DNA from: Cyanobacteria bacterium M5B4
GTDB lineage: Bacteria; Cyanobacteriota; Cyanobacteriia; Pseudanabaenales; Pseudanabaenaceae
Assembly: GCA_002861535.1 (NCBI GenBank)
Contig: PHFO01000002.1
Span: 1-60,014 of the forward strand
Length of the DNA stretch: 60,014 nucleotides
Reading direction: 5' to 3'
Part shown: one piece after another, positions 1 through 8,095 of the stretch
How the letters are laid out: the number at the start of each line of letters is the position of its first letter
Position numbering within the stretch: the first letter of the stretch is position 1
The notes under the pieces: model-generated
The model's input: the letters and a program-made list of their open reading frames with translations, nothing else
Told to the model about the DNA's origin: nothing
Database searches by the model: none
Made by a program: the position numbers and the translations under genes

Positions 1-108
1 AGACTTTGGCGAACTCAGTCGAGTCGTAGTTTTGTAGCTTCCTCCACGTGCGTTTAGAGTCTCCTGATGTCCTCCGGCGACTAAACAAATACCTTCTTTG
101 ATTTGCAT
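1..108 (-). pseudogene. possible TnpB C-terminal remnant, cut by window edge
   Basis: A reverse-strand frame of 36 codons runs from an ATG at 108 to the window edge without a stop. Its translation contains ICLVAGGHQETLNARGG, which resembles the region near the C-terminus of IS200/IS605 TnpB proteins of cyanobacteria, where a GH-ETLNACG-type stretch often follows the last zinc-finger motif. A stop codon lies directly upstream and there is no room for the rest of TnpB before rca, so if this is TnpB it is a decayed fragment. The resemblance is from memory and the fragment is short. Confidence 0.3.
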
Positions 109-299
109 CTAGGGTTGGATTTTCGTTTTACCATTATTCTATCTTCTTCTCCTGTTTCTGATTGCAACTCTGACAAGACTTTTAACCTTGATATTTATTT
201 TGAGTATCTCAAATCCGGGCGGGTCTGTGACCATATGTTATGTTAGCAGAAATATCTCCTAAAGGATGGAAGCTTAGATTCATTTTTTCGATAAACACT
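109..299. other. upstream region of rca
   Basis: This AT-rich stretch between the possible TnpB remnant and the chosen rca start should hold the rca promoter and 5' leader. I see no sigma-70 box pair with good spacing and no clear Shine-Dalgarno sequence before the ATG at 300. An in-frame ATG at 240 would add 20 residues to Rca but has no family support. Confidence 0.4.
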
Positions 300-1145
300 A
301 TGACTTATTATATTTCGCCCCGTTTTTTAGATAAGCTAGCCATTCACTTTGCTAAAAACTTTTTGAATTTACCTGGGGTTAAAGTGCCACTAATACTGGG
401 CATTCACGGCAAAAAGGGAGAAGGTAAAACTTTCCAGTGTGAATTAGCTTTTCAGTTAATGGGCATTGATCCGGTGCGGCTATCGGCAGGAGAACTAGAA
501 AGTCCTGACGCGGGTGACCCTTCTCGTTTAATTCGACTACGTTATCGAGAAGCGGCGGAACTAGTCAGGGTGAGGGGGAGAATGTGCGCTCTTATGATCA
601 ATGATATTGATGCAGGGGCGGGCAGGGTGGATAGTACTACGCAATATACAGTGAATACCCAGTTGGTAAATGCGACCCTGATGAATATTGCGGATAACCC
701 CACCAATGTACAGTTACCTGGTAGTTACGATGAACGCCCTATTCGCAGGGTTCCCATCATTGTGACAGGAAATGATTTTTCTACCTTGTATGCTCCCCTA
801 GTGCGGGATGGCAGGATGGAAAAATATTACTGGGAACCCGATCGCGCTGATCGGATTGGCATTGTCAGTGGCATTTTCCCAGAGTTAAGTCAAAAAGATG
901 TCGTTAGTTTGGTAGACGAATTTAGTGATCAATCGATCGACTTTTTTGGTGCATTGCGATCGCGTTTATTTGATGAACAGGTCAGACAGTTAATCCAGGT
1001 AGTAGGCATTGAAAGACTGTCGCTGCGGATTGTTAATAGTGCAGACGCACCTCCCCAGTTTCACCCGCCGGACTTTAATATGTTTACCCTTGTTACGCTC
1101 GCGAAATCACTCAAAGAAGAGCAGGAGCGAGTCCTAAAAGCATGA
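300..1145 (+). CDS. rca: RuBisCO activase, AAA+ core without SSUL domain
   Basis: An AAA+ ATPase of 281 residues that remodels inhibited RuBisCO to release tight-binding sugar phosphates. Seen: Walker A GKKGEGKT, Walker B region MINDIDAGAGR, and the long block TTQYTVN..NATLMNIADNPTNVQLPG followed by VPIIVTGNDFSTLYAPL, all hallmarks of the plant/cyanobacterial Rca family. I chose the ATG at 300 because the family begins MTYYI-PRFLDKL; an in-frame ATG at 240 would add 20 unrelated residues. Many cyanobacterial activases carry a C-terminal RbcS-like (SSUL) domain; this one ends just after the AAA+ core, 12 bases before a short repeat element. It is convergent with transketolase, another Calvin cycle gene. 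Confidence 0.93.
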   Translation: MTYYISPRFLDKLAIHFAKNFLNLPGVKVPLILGIHGKKGEGKTFQCELAFQLMGIDPVRLSAGELESPDAGDPSRLIRLRYREAAELVRVRGRMCALMINDIDAGAGRVDSTTQYTVNTQLVNATLMNIADNPTNVQLPGSYDERPIRRVPIIVTGNDFSTLYAPLVRDGRMEKYYWEPDRADRIGIVSGIFPELSQKDVVSLVDEFSDQSIDFFGALRSRLFDEQVRQLIQVVGIERLSLRIVNSADAPPQFHPPDFNMFTLVTLAKSLKEEQERVLKA

Positions 1146-1157
1146 AGTTTAGTATCA

Positions 1158-1281
1158 CGGGACTTACATTGTTTTCTGAAACCCTCACCCAAAAAGGGAG
1201 AGGGGACTAGAAAAAATTGATATACTTCCTTCTCCCCTGTGAGAGAAGGGATTGAGGGATTTTTCCTCGGCGTAAGTCCTG
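1158..1281 (+). repeat. MITE-like element, long copy (124 bp)
   Basis: The ends are GGGACTTACA and CGTAAGTCCTG, imperfect inverted repeats, around a body with GAAACCCTCACCC, GGGAGAGGGGACTAG and CTTCTCCCC..GAGAAGGGATTGAGGGA. The same ends and body recur at about 3529, 42026, 44774, 47036, 47174, 50920 and 52751. It has no coding capacity, so it is most simply a non-autonomous transposable element. It sits in the rca/tkt convergent intergenic space, against the 3' end of rca. Confidence 0.8.
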
Positions 1282-1294
1282 AAAGGAACAAAGG

Positions 1295-1315
1295 AGAGTC
1301 AGCCTAGTTGACTCT
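1295..1315. terminator. hairpin between rca and tkt
   Basis: A perfect 7-bp stem AGAGTCA/TGACTCT closes a 7-base loop, 12 bases beyond the transketolase stop codon and downstream of rca. It is placed to serve both convergent genes. Neither strand has a strong T-run after the stem, so its efficiency as an intrinsic terminator is uncertain. Confidence 0.6.
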
Positions 1316-1326
1316 TCCCTATAAAT

Positions 1327-3324
1327 TTATGCCCCTAAAACGTTACGACAGACGCTCAGAATGTTCTCTACTGTAAAGCCAAATTTTTCGTAGCAGACAG
1401 GACCTGGTGCCGAAGCGCCAAAGGTGTCGATCGCTACGATCGCGCCTTCACTGCCGGTATATTGATGCCAGCCAAAGGAAGAGCCAGCTTCTACAGCCAC
1501 CCGTTTTTTGCAAGCGGCAGGTAGTACGCTCTCTTTGTATTCTGCGGTCTGCTCATTGAAGCGTTCCCAGCAGGGTAAAGATACAACTCTTACGGCTTTG
1601 CCTTCCGATCGGAGGGTCTCAGCAGCCTTGACGGCTAAGCTCAGTTCAGAACCAGTGGCAATCAAAATTAGTTCAGGGTTAGGGGCATCTTCGACGATGT
1701 AGCCGCCCTTTTGTGCTCCTTCCACGGAAGTACCGGCTAAGTTTTTCACGCCCTGACGGGTAAACGCCATCAGGGTAGGACGTTTGCGCTCCTCGATCGC
1801 CACAATGTAGGAAGCTACGGTTTCCTTAGCATCCGCGGGACGATAGACCAGGAGGTTGGGGGTAGCCCGCAGAGATGCCAAGGTCTCGATCGGTTGGTGG
1901 GTAGGGCCATCTTCCCCTAGCATGATGGAGTCGTGGGTCATCACATAGATCACCCGCACCTGGGACAATGCCGATAGACGGATGGCCGCCTTCATGTAAT
2001 CGGCAAAGACCAAGAAAGTAGCACCGTAGGGGATCAAGCCGCCGTGGAGAGCCATGCCGTTCAAAATTGCTCCCATGCCGTGTTCCCGGACACCGAACCT
2101 AAAGTTACGTCCCTCGTAGGAACCAGCCTGGAAGTCGGGAATGCCCTTGAGATAGGTCATGTTGGAATGGGCAAGGTCAGCGGAACCGCCTAAAAATTCC
2201 GGTAGAACTCCTGCCAGGGCATTTAGGCAAGCCTCGGATAACAGACGGGTGGATTTTTCCATCTCCGTCACAGGCTCTAGGGCTTTTTGCCAATCTGGGG
2301 GCAATTCCCCTGCCATGATGCGCTTAAATTCAGCGGCTTCTTGGGGGTATGCCTTTTCATACTCCGCAAATTTGGCGTTCCACTCTGCTTCTGATTTGGC
2401 TCCCTTCTCGATCGCTTGCCGGAAGCGGGCTAAGGCAGCTTCAGGGACAACAAAGGGTTCGTATTCCCAGCCCAAATTGGCGCGGGTGGCGGCTACTTCC
2501 TCAGTTCCCAGGGCGGCTCCATGCACGCCAGCGGTGCCTGCCTTTTTGGGAGAGCCGTAACCGATCGTGGTGGTGACAACAATCAGGCTAGGCTTGTCGG
2601 TGACAGCCTTGGCAGCTGCGATCGCTTTGGCAATGGCATCCAGGTCGTTATTGCCATCGGCAACATGGAGAACGTGCCAGCCATAGGCTTCGTAGCGTTT
2701 GCCTACATCTTCAGTGAAGGCGAGTTCTGTACTGCCATCGATGGAAATGCTGTTGCTGTCGTAGAGCATGATCAGCTTACCCAACTTGAGGTGCCCCGCC
2801 AGAGAAGCGGCTTCGGAGGCGATACCTTCCATGTTGCAACCATCCCCCAAAATTACGTAGGTGTAATGGTCAACGATCGTGTGTCCAGGCTTATTGAACC
2901 GTGCCCCCAAGTGTGCCTCTGCGATCGCTAAGCCGACCGCATTGCCTACACCCTGACCCAGGGGACCTGTAGTCACTTCCACCCCTTCCGTTTCAAAATT
3001 TTCGGGGTGTCCTGGGGTTTTACTGCCCCACTGGCGGAAGTTTTTAATTTCTTCTAAACTCACACTGTCATAGCCCGTGAGATACAACAGGGCATACTGC
3101 AACATACAGCCATGACCCGCCGAGAGGACAAACCGGTCCCGATCGACCCACTTAGGATTTTTGGGATTGAATTTAAGGAATTGATCCCACAGAACAAATG
3201 CCATAGGAGCTGCTCCCATGGGGAGTCCTGGGTGCCCTGATTTTGCTTTTTCTACCGCATCGATCGCTAAAAAGCGGATGGAATTGATACAAAGTTGTTC
3301 TAAAGAGTGAGTTACGACTGCCAT
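1327..3324 (-). CDS. tkt: transketolase
   Basis: A thiamine diphosphate enzyme of the Calvin and pentose phosphate cycles that moves two-carbon units between sugar phosphates, 665 residues, the normal length. Seen: [15 protein letters not shown] near the N-terminus, the TPP-binding stretch [19 protein letters not shown], and in the second half the pyrimidine-domain block [18 protein letters not shown] and [15 protein letters not shown]. The frame is open upstream to 3420, but the ATG at 3324 begins [20 protein letters not shown] as the cyanobacterial family does and has AGGA seven bases upstream. It is a single-gene unit convergent with rca. Confidence 0.97.
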   Translation of the reverse strand: MAVVTHSLEQLCINSIRFLAIDAVEKAKSGHPGLPMGAAPMAFVLWDQFLKFNPKNPKWVDRDRFVLSAGHGCMLQYALLYLTGYDSVSLEEIKNFRQWGSKTPGHPENFETEGVEVTTGPLGQGVGNAVGLAIAEAHLGARFNKPGHTIVDHYTYVILGDGCNMEGIASEAASLAGHLKLGKLIMLYDSNSISIDGSTELAFTEDVGKRYEAYGWHVLHVADGNNDLDAIAKAIAAAKAVTDKPSLIVVTTTIGYGSPKKAGTAGVHGAALGTEEVAATRANLGWEYEPFVVPEAALARFRQAIEKGAKSEAEWNAKFAEYEKAYPQEAAEFKRIMAGELPPDWQKALEPVTEMEKSTRLLSEACLNALAGVLPEFLGGSADLAHSNMTYLKGIPDFQAGSYEGRNFRFGVREHGMGAILNGMALHGGLIPYGATFLVFADYMKAAIRLSALSQVRVIYVMTHDSIMLGEDGPTHQPIETLASLRATPNLLVYRPADAKETVASYIVAIEERKRPTLMAFTRQGVKNLAGTSVEGAQKGGYIVEDAPNPELILIATGSELSLAVKAAETLRSEGKAVRVVSLPCWERFNEQTAEYKESVLPAACKKRVAVEAGSSFGWHQYTGSEGAIVAIDTFGASAPGPVCYEKFGFTVENILSVCRNVLGA

Positions 3325-3739
3325 AAAATTTCCTGGGAAGTTCCTTGTTATATTCTCATGGTAGGGGGTCACGATCGATAGGGATTTTCTGGTGAAGTAA
3401 TTGCTATTGCTCTTTGCCACTCAATGGCATAGATGCTGCGGGGGGTGGGGCAAGCACAGTCGATCGCGACGTTCACCCCATTGCAGAGGTCTGTTGGCCT
3501 ATGCCCTAAGCTACAGTTCAAAACCTTACAGGACTTACGTTGCTTTTTCGGAAACCCTCTCCCAAAACGGGAGAGGGGACTAAAATCAAAGGCGGGGCTG
3601 TACCGAGTTTTTAAGGTAAAAGCTGTATCCCTTGCCTGCATTAGATTAAATCAAAGCCGTCCTTAGGGACGGCGGCTCTAGACCCATATTTTTGGTAACT
3701 ACAGGTTCTATACTACTAATGTTCATGAGGATTATTGCT
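3325..3739. other. intergenic region with half repeat and hairpin
   Basis: This is the divergent space between tkt and psbQ. It holds the left half of the MITE-like repeat (3529-3590), a G/C-rich junction, and a GCCGTCC/GGACGGC hairpin at about 3656-3673. A possible -10 box TATACT lies at 3709-3714 upstream of psbQ, without a convincing -35. The ORFs that can be drawn here follow the repeat and show no protein family. Confidence 0.5.
3529..3590 (+). repeat. half copy of the MITE-like element
   Basis: It begins CAGGACTTACGTTGC and continues TTTTTCGGAAACCCTCTCCC, then GGGAGAGGGGACTA, closely matching the left half of the 1158 and 52751 copies. The match stops and is replaced by GGCGGGGCTGTACCG.., followed about 60 bases later by a GCCGTCC/GGACGGC hairpin. 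The right half with the second terminal repeat is missing. Confidence 0.7.
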
Positions 3740-4120
3740 ATGAAAAAGCTGGTGCTATTGTTAGTTACCTTAGTTTGGATGATGGGATTGTGGTTGCCTG
3801 CCTACAGTGCTACTAATGCTAAACTCGACTCCCTAGTTGCTAAAATCGATCGGTTGGAAAATTATGTTTTTGATAACAATTGGCAAGAAATTCGTACTTT
3901 TATCCGCGGACCCCTGGGAGAAGTAAGAAGGGATATTGCCCTCCTGCAACGGGAATTACCCAGCCCACAACGATCGGCGTTAAAGTCAGCATCTAGCCAG
4001 TTTTTCAATGACTTAATTGCCCTCGATTTTGCTGCCCTCAATCAAAATTCTAATGCCACAGAAGCCGCTTTTAAGACTTTAAGAGTTGACCTTAATAAAA
4101 TGATCGAAGCTGTAGAATGA
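3740..4120 (+). CDS. psbQ: photosystem II PsbQ-like protein (CyanoQ)
   Basis: Lumenal photosystem II extrinsic protein that stabilises the oxygen-evolving side, 126 residues. Seen: an N-terminal signal peptide (KK, then a hydrophobic stretch to about residue 22, AYSA cleavage-like site), then a helical domain with the family block DNNWQEIRTFIRGPLGEVRR. CyanoQ proteins are usually lipoproteins with a lipobox cysteine; there is no cysteine here, so I infer a soluble or signal-peptidase-I-processed form. I chose the ATG at 3740 because it starts the signal peptide and has GAGGA upstream; the frame extends to 3692. The stop overlaps the next ATG (ATGA), suggesting translational coupling. Confidence 0.85.
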   Translation: MKKLVLLLVTLVWMMGLWLPAYSATNAKLDSLVAKIDRLENYVFDNNWQEIRTFIRGPLGEVRRDIALLQRELPSPQRSALKSASSQFFNDLIALDFAALNQNSNATEAAFKTLRVDLNKMIEAVE

Positions 4121-4353
4121 AAGACGTTCTGGTATGGCTCAACCGTCTGCTAACTGCGAACTTCTTTTTGGTAGTGCTGCTCTTTGCCTGGTTTGTAGTG
4201 GCGGCAACGGCGGAAAATTTCCAGGTGCATTTGGGCTGGCACCTGTGGCAACAACTGTGGCAGCCCCTAATCCAACCAGCGATCGGGTTGGTGATGCTGG
4301 GGGCGATCGGTAGCGGCATTCTCAGCCGGCTAAACAAGCCTGGGGCATCTTAA
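4117..4353 (+). CDS. small two-helix membrane protein
   Basis: A 78-residue protein with two predicted membrane segments (about residues 14-32 and 52-70) and a short charged start. I do not recognise a family. It overlaps the psbQ stop by four bases (ATGA), so it is probably translated with psbQ; a thylakoid or photosystem-related role would be inference from that coupling only. The reading frame is intact, and the next gene, ho1, has its own promoter-like boxes. Confidence 0.6.
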   Translation: MKDVLVWLNRLLTANFFLVVLLFAWFVVAATAENFQVHLGWHLWQQLWQPLIQPAIGLVMLGAIGSGILSRLNKPGAS

Positions 4354-4364
4354 CAATTGTTAAG
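4349..4364. promoter_or_regulatory. 16-bp perfect palindrome upstream of ho1
   Basis: CTTAACAATTGTTAAG is a perfect dyad overlapping the stop codon of the small membrane protein and ending just before the putative ho1 -35 box. Its position would suit a dimeric repressor or activator of ho1. No regulator is identified. Confidence 0.4.
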
Positions 4365-4365
4365 G

Positions 4366-4394
4366 TTTACGAATTGGGGACAGCAGAATAGTAT
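4366..4394 (+). promoter_or_regulatory. putative sigma-70-type promoter of ho1
   Basis: TTTACG at 4366-4371 and TAGTAT at 4389-4394 are separated by 17 bases, upstream of ho1 and immediately downstream of a 16-bp palindrome. The boxes match the consensus only partly. Confidence 0.4.
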
Positions 4395-4451
4395 ATTCAA
4401 ACTTAATTTAGATTTTTTAACTCAACTTTAATAATTATTTTAGGAGGAAGC

Positions 4452-5167
4452 GTGAGTCACGAATTAGCTACCCAACTGCGGGAAGGAACGCAGAAAGCCC
4501 ACACTATGGCAGAAAATACTACCTTTATTCGTTGTTTTTGGGGGGAGTAGTCAACCCCCAGTCTTACCGTAAGTTGGTCAGTAATCTTTACTTTGTCTAC
4601 AGTGCCCTAGAAGAAGAATTGACAAAGCATCGGGATCACGAGGTATTAAAGAACTTATTTTTCCCTGAATTGTGGCGCAAATCAAGTTTAGAAGCTGATT
4701 TAGAGTATTACTACGGTGCAGACTGGCGCTCCCAGGTTACGCCTTCCCCCGCCTGTGCCAAGTATTTGCAACGGTTACAGGAAGTTTCTACCCAAGACCC
4801 GATTTTATTGGTGGGGCATGCCTACACCCGTTATATGGGGGACTTGTCTGGGGGGCAAGTGTTGAAGAAAATTGCCAAACAGGCGATGGGGCTGGGCGAT
4901 CGGGGCACTGCCTTCTATGAGTTCGAGGGCATCCGCAATCACGGTGAGTTCAAGAAGCAATACCGAGCGGCGATGAACAACCTCCCTCTTTCGGCGGAGG
5001 AATGCGATCGGGTGGTAGCAGAAGCTAATCATGCCTTCCATCTCAACATGGATATGTTTAGGGAACTGGAAGGCAACTGGTTGTTAGCCCTACTGCAACT
5101 GACTTGGAACAGTATTGTGGAAAAGCTCAGACCGACGGCGAGAAGACCGATCGGTTCTCAGGTATAG
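4452..5167 (+). CDS. ho1: heme oxygenase (one apparent frameshift)
   Basis: Cleaves heme to biliverdin, the first step to phycobilins. A GTG at 4452 with a strong AGGAGG six bases away starts a frame containing the heme-ligand His (about residue 17) in KAHTMAENT, but it hits TAG at 4548 after 32 codons. The rest of HO1 continues in the next frame from the T5G6 tract at 4535-4545: NPQSYRKLVSNLYFVYSALEEEL, then GHAYTRYMGDLSGGQVLKKIA, the conserved distal helix. Adding one base to the tract restores the expected CF-LGGVV join. The enzyme is needed for phycobilisome pigments, so a sequencing error is the simplest explanation; homopolymer slippage is the alternative. prmC begins directly after the stop. 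Confidence 0.88.
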
Positions 5168-5974
5168 GTGACAACCTTTTGGCAGTGGTACGATCGTTGC
5201 GGTCGTACTGCAGAATTAGATTGGTTGATTGTGGCTCTTACTCCTCTAACATTATTGGATTTACGTTTACGACCGACTAAGTTTGATCATTTTGATTGGC
5301 AGATGCTAGATCAACTGTGGCAAAGACATTGCCACGATCGTGTACCAGTACAGTATTTAGCGGGTAAAACCACCTGGCGGGACTTAGAATTAAAAGTAAA
5401 TGCGGCAGTATTGATCCCCAGACCAGAAACAGAACTAATTATTGATATTGTGCAAGCAAGGGTGGAACCCCAGGGCAAGTGGTGCGACTTGGGTACGGGG
5501 TCAGGGGCGATCGCGATCGGTTTAGCCCGTTCCTTTCCCCAGATACAGCTATGGGCAGTGGATATCAGTGATTCTGCTTTGCAGGTAGCCCAGGAAAACA
5601 TCGATCGTTATGATTTGACCGATCGGATTTGCTGTGTGCAGGGCAATTGGTTTGATCCTTTAGCACCTGGTCTGGAGGGGATGGTCAGTAATCCTCCCTA
5701 CATTCCCTCCAATATGATTAACTCTTTAGCAGAGGTGGTAAAACAAGAACCTTTGTTAGCGTTAGATGGAGGAGAAGATGGTCTAGCTGCCATTGTTCAT
5801 TTAATTAAAGAAGGTAAAAGATTTATCCGATCGGGGGGATTTTGGTTAGTGGAAGTGATGGCAGGACAAGCAGAAATAGTAGCAGATATGTTATCCTACC
5901 ATGACTATAAAGATGTGATGATCCATAGGGATTTACAACATATCGATCGTTTTGTCAGCGGTTTTGTCCCATAA
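5168..5974 (+). CDS. prmC: PrmC, release factor glutamine methyltransferase
   Basis: SAM-dependent N5-glutamine methyltransferase acting on the GGQ motif of peptide-chain release factors. Seen: IPRPETE in the middle, the SAM-binding LGTGSGAIAIGLA, and the catalytic NPPYIPS. It has 268 residues, a little short of the usual 280-300, with the N-terminal helical domain reduced. It starts with GTG directly abutting the TAG of ho1, so the two are probably co-transcribed. The family is clear. Confidence 0.92.
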   Translation: MTTFWQWYDRCGRTAELDWLIVALTPLTLLDLRLRPTKFDHFDWQMLDQLWQRHCHDRVPVQYLAGKTTWRDLELKVNAAVLIPRPETELIIDIVQARVEPQGKWCDLGTGSGAIAIGLARSFPQIQLWAVDISDSALQVAQENIDRYDLTDRICCVQGNWFDPLAPGLEGMVSNPPYIPSNMINSLAEVVKQEPLLALDGGEDGLAAIVHLIKEGKRFIRSGGFWLVEVMAGQAEIVADMLSYHDYKDVMIHRDLQHIDRFVSGFVP

Positions 5975-5983
5975 TAAGTTTGT

Positions 5984-6721
5984 ATGCAAAACGTCTTAAT
6001 TACCGGGGGGAGTGGCGGCATTGGTTTTGCCTTTGTCAAGTATTTTTTAGAACGTCCTGATACTTGTGTTTGGGCAACTTACCGGTCTGGCGATACTGGA
6101 CTAAAAACACTGCAAGCAGCATATCCCGATCGTTTACGTTATCTGAAGATGGATATTACAGAAGAACAAGATATTATTCAGATAGTAGAAGCGATCAAAC
6201 AAAAGACCGATCGGTTGCACTATGTCATCAACTGCATCGGCTTTTTACAAGAAGGTACCATCCAACCCGAAAAGAACCTCCGCTCCTTAAAGGCAGATAA
6301 CCTCATCCGCTATTTTCAGGTAAACAGTATCGGTGCTGTTTTGTTAGCTAAACATCTAGTACCTCTGTTTAAGCACGAACAACGATCGGTGTTTGCCACT
6401 ATTTCCGCCAAAGTCGGTAGCATCGGCGACAATCAACTAGGGGGCTGGTATGGCTATCGCGCTTCCAAAGCGGCTTTGAATATGTTTATGCGATCGGTAG
6501 CGATCGAATATCAACGCACCTGTCCGCAAACGATCGTAGTTTTACTGCACCCAGGCACCACCGCTACCAATCTGTCCCTGCCTTTTCAAGCCAATGTCCC
6601 CCCAGAGAAATTGTTCAGTCCCGATCGGGCTGTCAGTCAATTGATAGCAGTTTTGGAGCAACGGCAAATTACAGAAACCGGTAGCTTTTGGTCCTGGGAC
6701 GGTAGCGCATTACCCTGGTAA
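5984..6721 (+). CDS. short-chain dehydrogenase/reductase, C-factor-like
   Basis: An NAD(P)-dependent SDR of 245 residues. Seen: the nucleotide-binding GGSGGIGFAF at residues 8-17, the NCIGF stretch near 80, and the catalytic YRASKAALNMF (Y-x-x-x-K). The family is classical SDR; the C-terminal PGTT-T-LS-PFQ pattern is like the C-signal (CsgA)-type subgroup found in cyanobacteria. The substrate is not predictable. It lies nine bases after prmC on the same strand and ends convergent with the REC-EAL gene. Confidence 0.85.
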   Translation: MQNVLITGGSGGIGFAFVKYFLERPDTCVWATYRSGDTGLKTLQAAYPDRLRYLKMDITEEQDIIQIVEAIKQKTDRLHYVINCIGFLQEGTIQPEKNLRSLKADNLIRYFQVNSIGAVLLAKHLVPLFKHEQRSVFATISAKVGSIGDNQLGGWYGYRASKAALNMFMRSVAIEYQRTCPQTIVVLLHPGTTATNLSLPFQANVPPEKLFSPDRAVSQLIAVLEQRQITETGSFWSWDGSALPW

Positions 6722-6735
6722 GATTCCTAAAATCT

Positions 6736-7959
6736 TCAGCGCTGGAAAATATCGACAGCCAAACTACCCTTGGCAATTAGGTTAGTTGCATCCAGGGCGT
6801 TGAGGGGAGTAGAAAACAAAAATCCCTGAGCATAATCGCAACCCATTTCTCTTAGTTTTTTCAGTTGTTCTACAGTTTCAATACCCTCAGCAATTGTACA
6901 TACATTTAAGCTGTCCGCTAACAAAGCAATAATATGAGCGATCGTCCAATTTTTCTGCTGAATAAAACTGCGATCGATTTTAATCACATCGATAGGAAAG
7001 TCCTGTACGCGACTGAGAGAAGAATAACCAATACCGAAGTCATCTAAACATATTTTTAGTCCTAAACTTCTCAGTTGCTGGAGCTGTTGAATCGCGCGGT
7101 CAACATCCGTAATAATAGCACTTTCAGTAATTTCTAGCTTCACTTGAGCAGGACATACTCCTGTTGTGTTAATACCCTTCTCAATTATACTAAAAAAGTT
7201 AGGATCGAGTAACTGATTCCCCGCCACGTTAATACTAATCATAATATGGGGATAGTTCAAATGCCAGCGACTGAGTTGAACCATTGATTCCTGTGCTACC
7301 CAAGCACCAATGCTATTGATCAGCCCTGTTTGTTCCGCCAGAGGGATGAATTCGACGGGAGAAACCCTGCCCCGCCGACTATGATGCCAGCGTAAAAGTG
7401 CCTCAAAACCATCAATTTTGCCGTTATCAATGCAGACGATCGGTTGGTAATAAAGCTCTAACTCCTGCCTTTGAATTGCCTTAGATAAATCTTCGTATAA
7501 ATTTTGATCGATGTTCAATTGTTGCTGCAGTTGGGATTGGAGGGATTGATTTTCTATCTGCAATTGTTTACGTAATTGATGCAAAGAAACATGGGTATTT
7601 ACCCTCGCTAGTACTTCCTCTAACTGAAAAGGCTTGGTGATATAGTCCACTCCCCCCAAAGCAAAACCATGGACTATGTTTTGCAGATCGTGGAGGGCGC
7701 TAATAAAAATAACAGGAATATCTTTGATAGAGCGGTTTTGTTTGATAATCTCACAGAGGTCGTAGCCGCTCATGCCCGGCATATTGACATCGAGAAGAAT
7801 TAGGTCGGGGGTTACCGTCTGGAGTAATTCTAAGGCCATCTGCCCGCTGTAGGCGCAAATTAGTTCAAAACCCTTGCGGCTAAGTATGTTCATTAGAAGC
7901 CGGGCATTGTCCGGCATATCGTCTACAATTAAAATCTTGGCGGAGGAAACCTTATTCAT
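6736..7959 (-). CDS. REC-EAL response regulator, c-di-GMP phosphodiesterase
   Basis: 407 residues: an N-terminal receiver domain (DD at 13-14, phospho-acceptor D57 in LILLDVNMPG, K109 in TKP), a coiled linker of about 30 residues, then an EAL domain. The catalytic set appears intact: EALLRW (E186), N244, LEITES (E276), DDFGIGYSS (D306, D307), KIDRSF (K327) and AEGIE (E358), so I infer active hydrolysis of cyclic-di-GMP to pGpG, controlled by an unknown histidine kinase. No partner kinase is adjacent. It stands alone, divergent from the ruvA cluster. Confidence 0.92.
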   Translation of the reverse strand: MNKVSSAKILIVDDMPDNARLLMNILSRKGFELICAYSGQMALELLQTVTPDLILLDVNMPGMSGYDLCEIIKQNRSIKDIPVIFISALHDLQNIVHGFALGGVDYITKPFQLEEVLARVNTHVSLHQLRKQLQIENQSLQSQLQQQLNIDQNLYEDLSKAIQRQELELYYQPIVCIDNGKIDGFEALLRWHHSRRGRVSPVEFIPLAEQTGLINSIGAWVAQESMVQLSRWHLNYPHIMISINVAGNQLLDPNFFSIIEKGINTTGVCPAQVKLEITESAIITDVDRAIQQLQQLRSLGLKICLDDFGIGYSSLSRVQDFPIDVIKIDRSFIQQKNWTIAHIIALLADSLNVCTIAEGIETVEQLKKLREMGCDYAQGFLFSTPLNALDATNLIAKGSLAVDIFQR

Positions 7960-8021
7960 TACTCTGTAGCTAAGCCTAATCTATCCTATCTCGGTTAGTG
8001 TAGTTTATCCCGACTCATAGA

Positions 8022-8050
8022 TTGGTTAGATTGTCTAGGGCTTGTATAAT
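8022..8050 (+). promoter_or_regulatory. promoter of the coiled-coil/ruvA/glk cluster
   Basis: A perfect -10 TATAAT at 8045-8050 has TTGGTT at 8022-8027 with a 17-base spacer. It lies 45 bases upstream of the ATG at 8096 and argues against a TTG at 8042 being the gene start. Confidence 0.6.
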
Positions 8051-8095
8051 CGCCCGAATCCCACTTTAATTAAGCAAGTAGTGTGTGAAGTTGGT

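Noticed and set aside
1061-1291. A 76-codon reverse ORF over the rca 3' end
   Set aside because: It runs through the MITE-like element and has no recognisable domain.
2159-2931. Forward-strand ORFs of 133 and 136 codons inside tkt
   Set aside because: They are antisense to the conserved transketolase frame and show no protein-family motif.
8042-8095. TTG start at 8042 for the coiled-coil gene
   Set aside because: It would lie on top of the TATAAT promoter box; the ATG at 8096 is more plausible.
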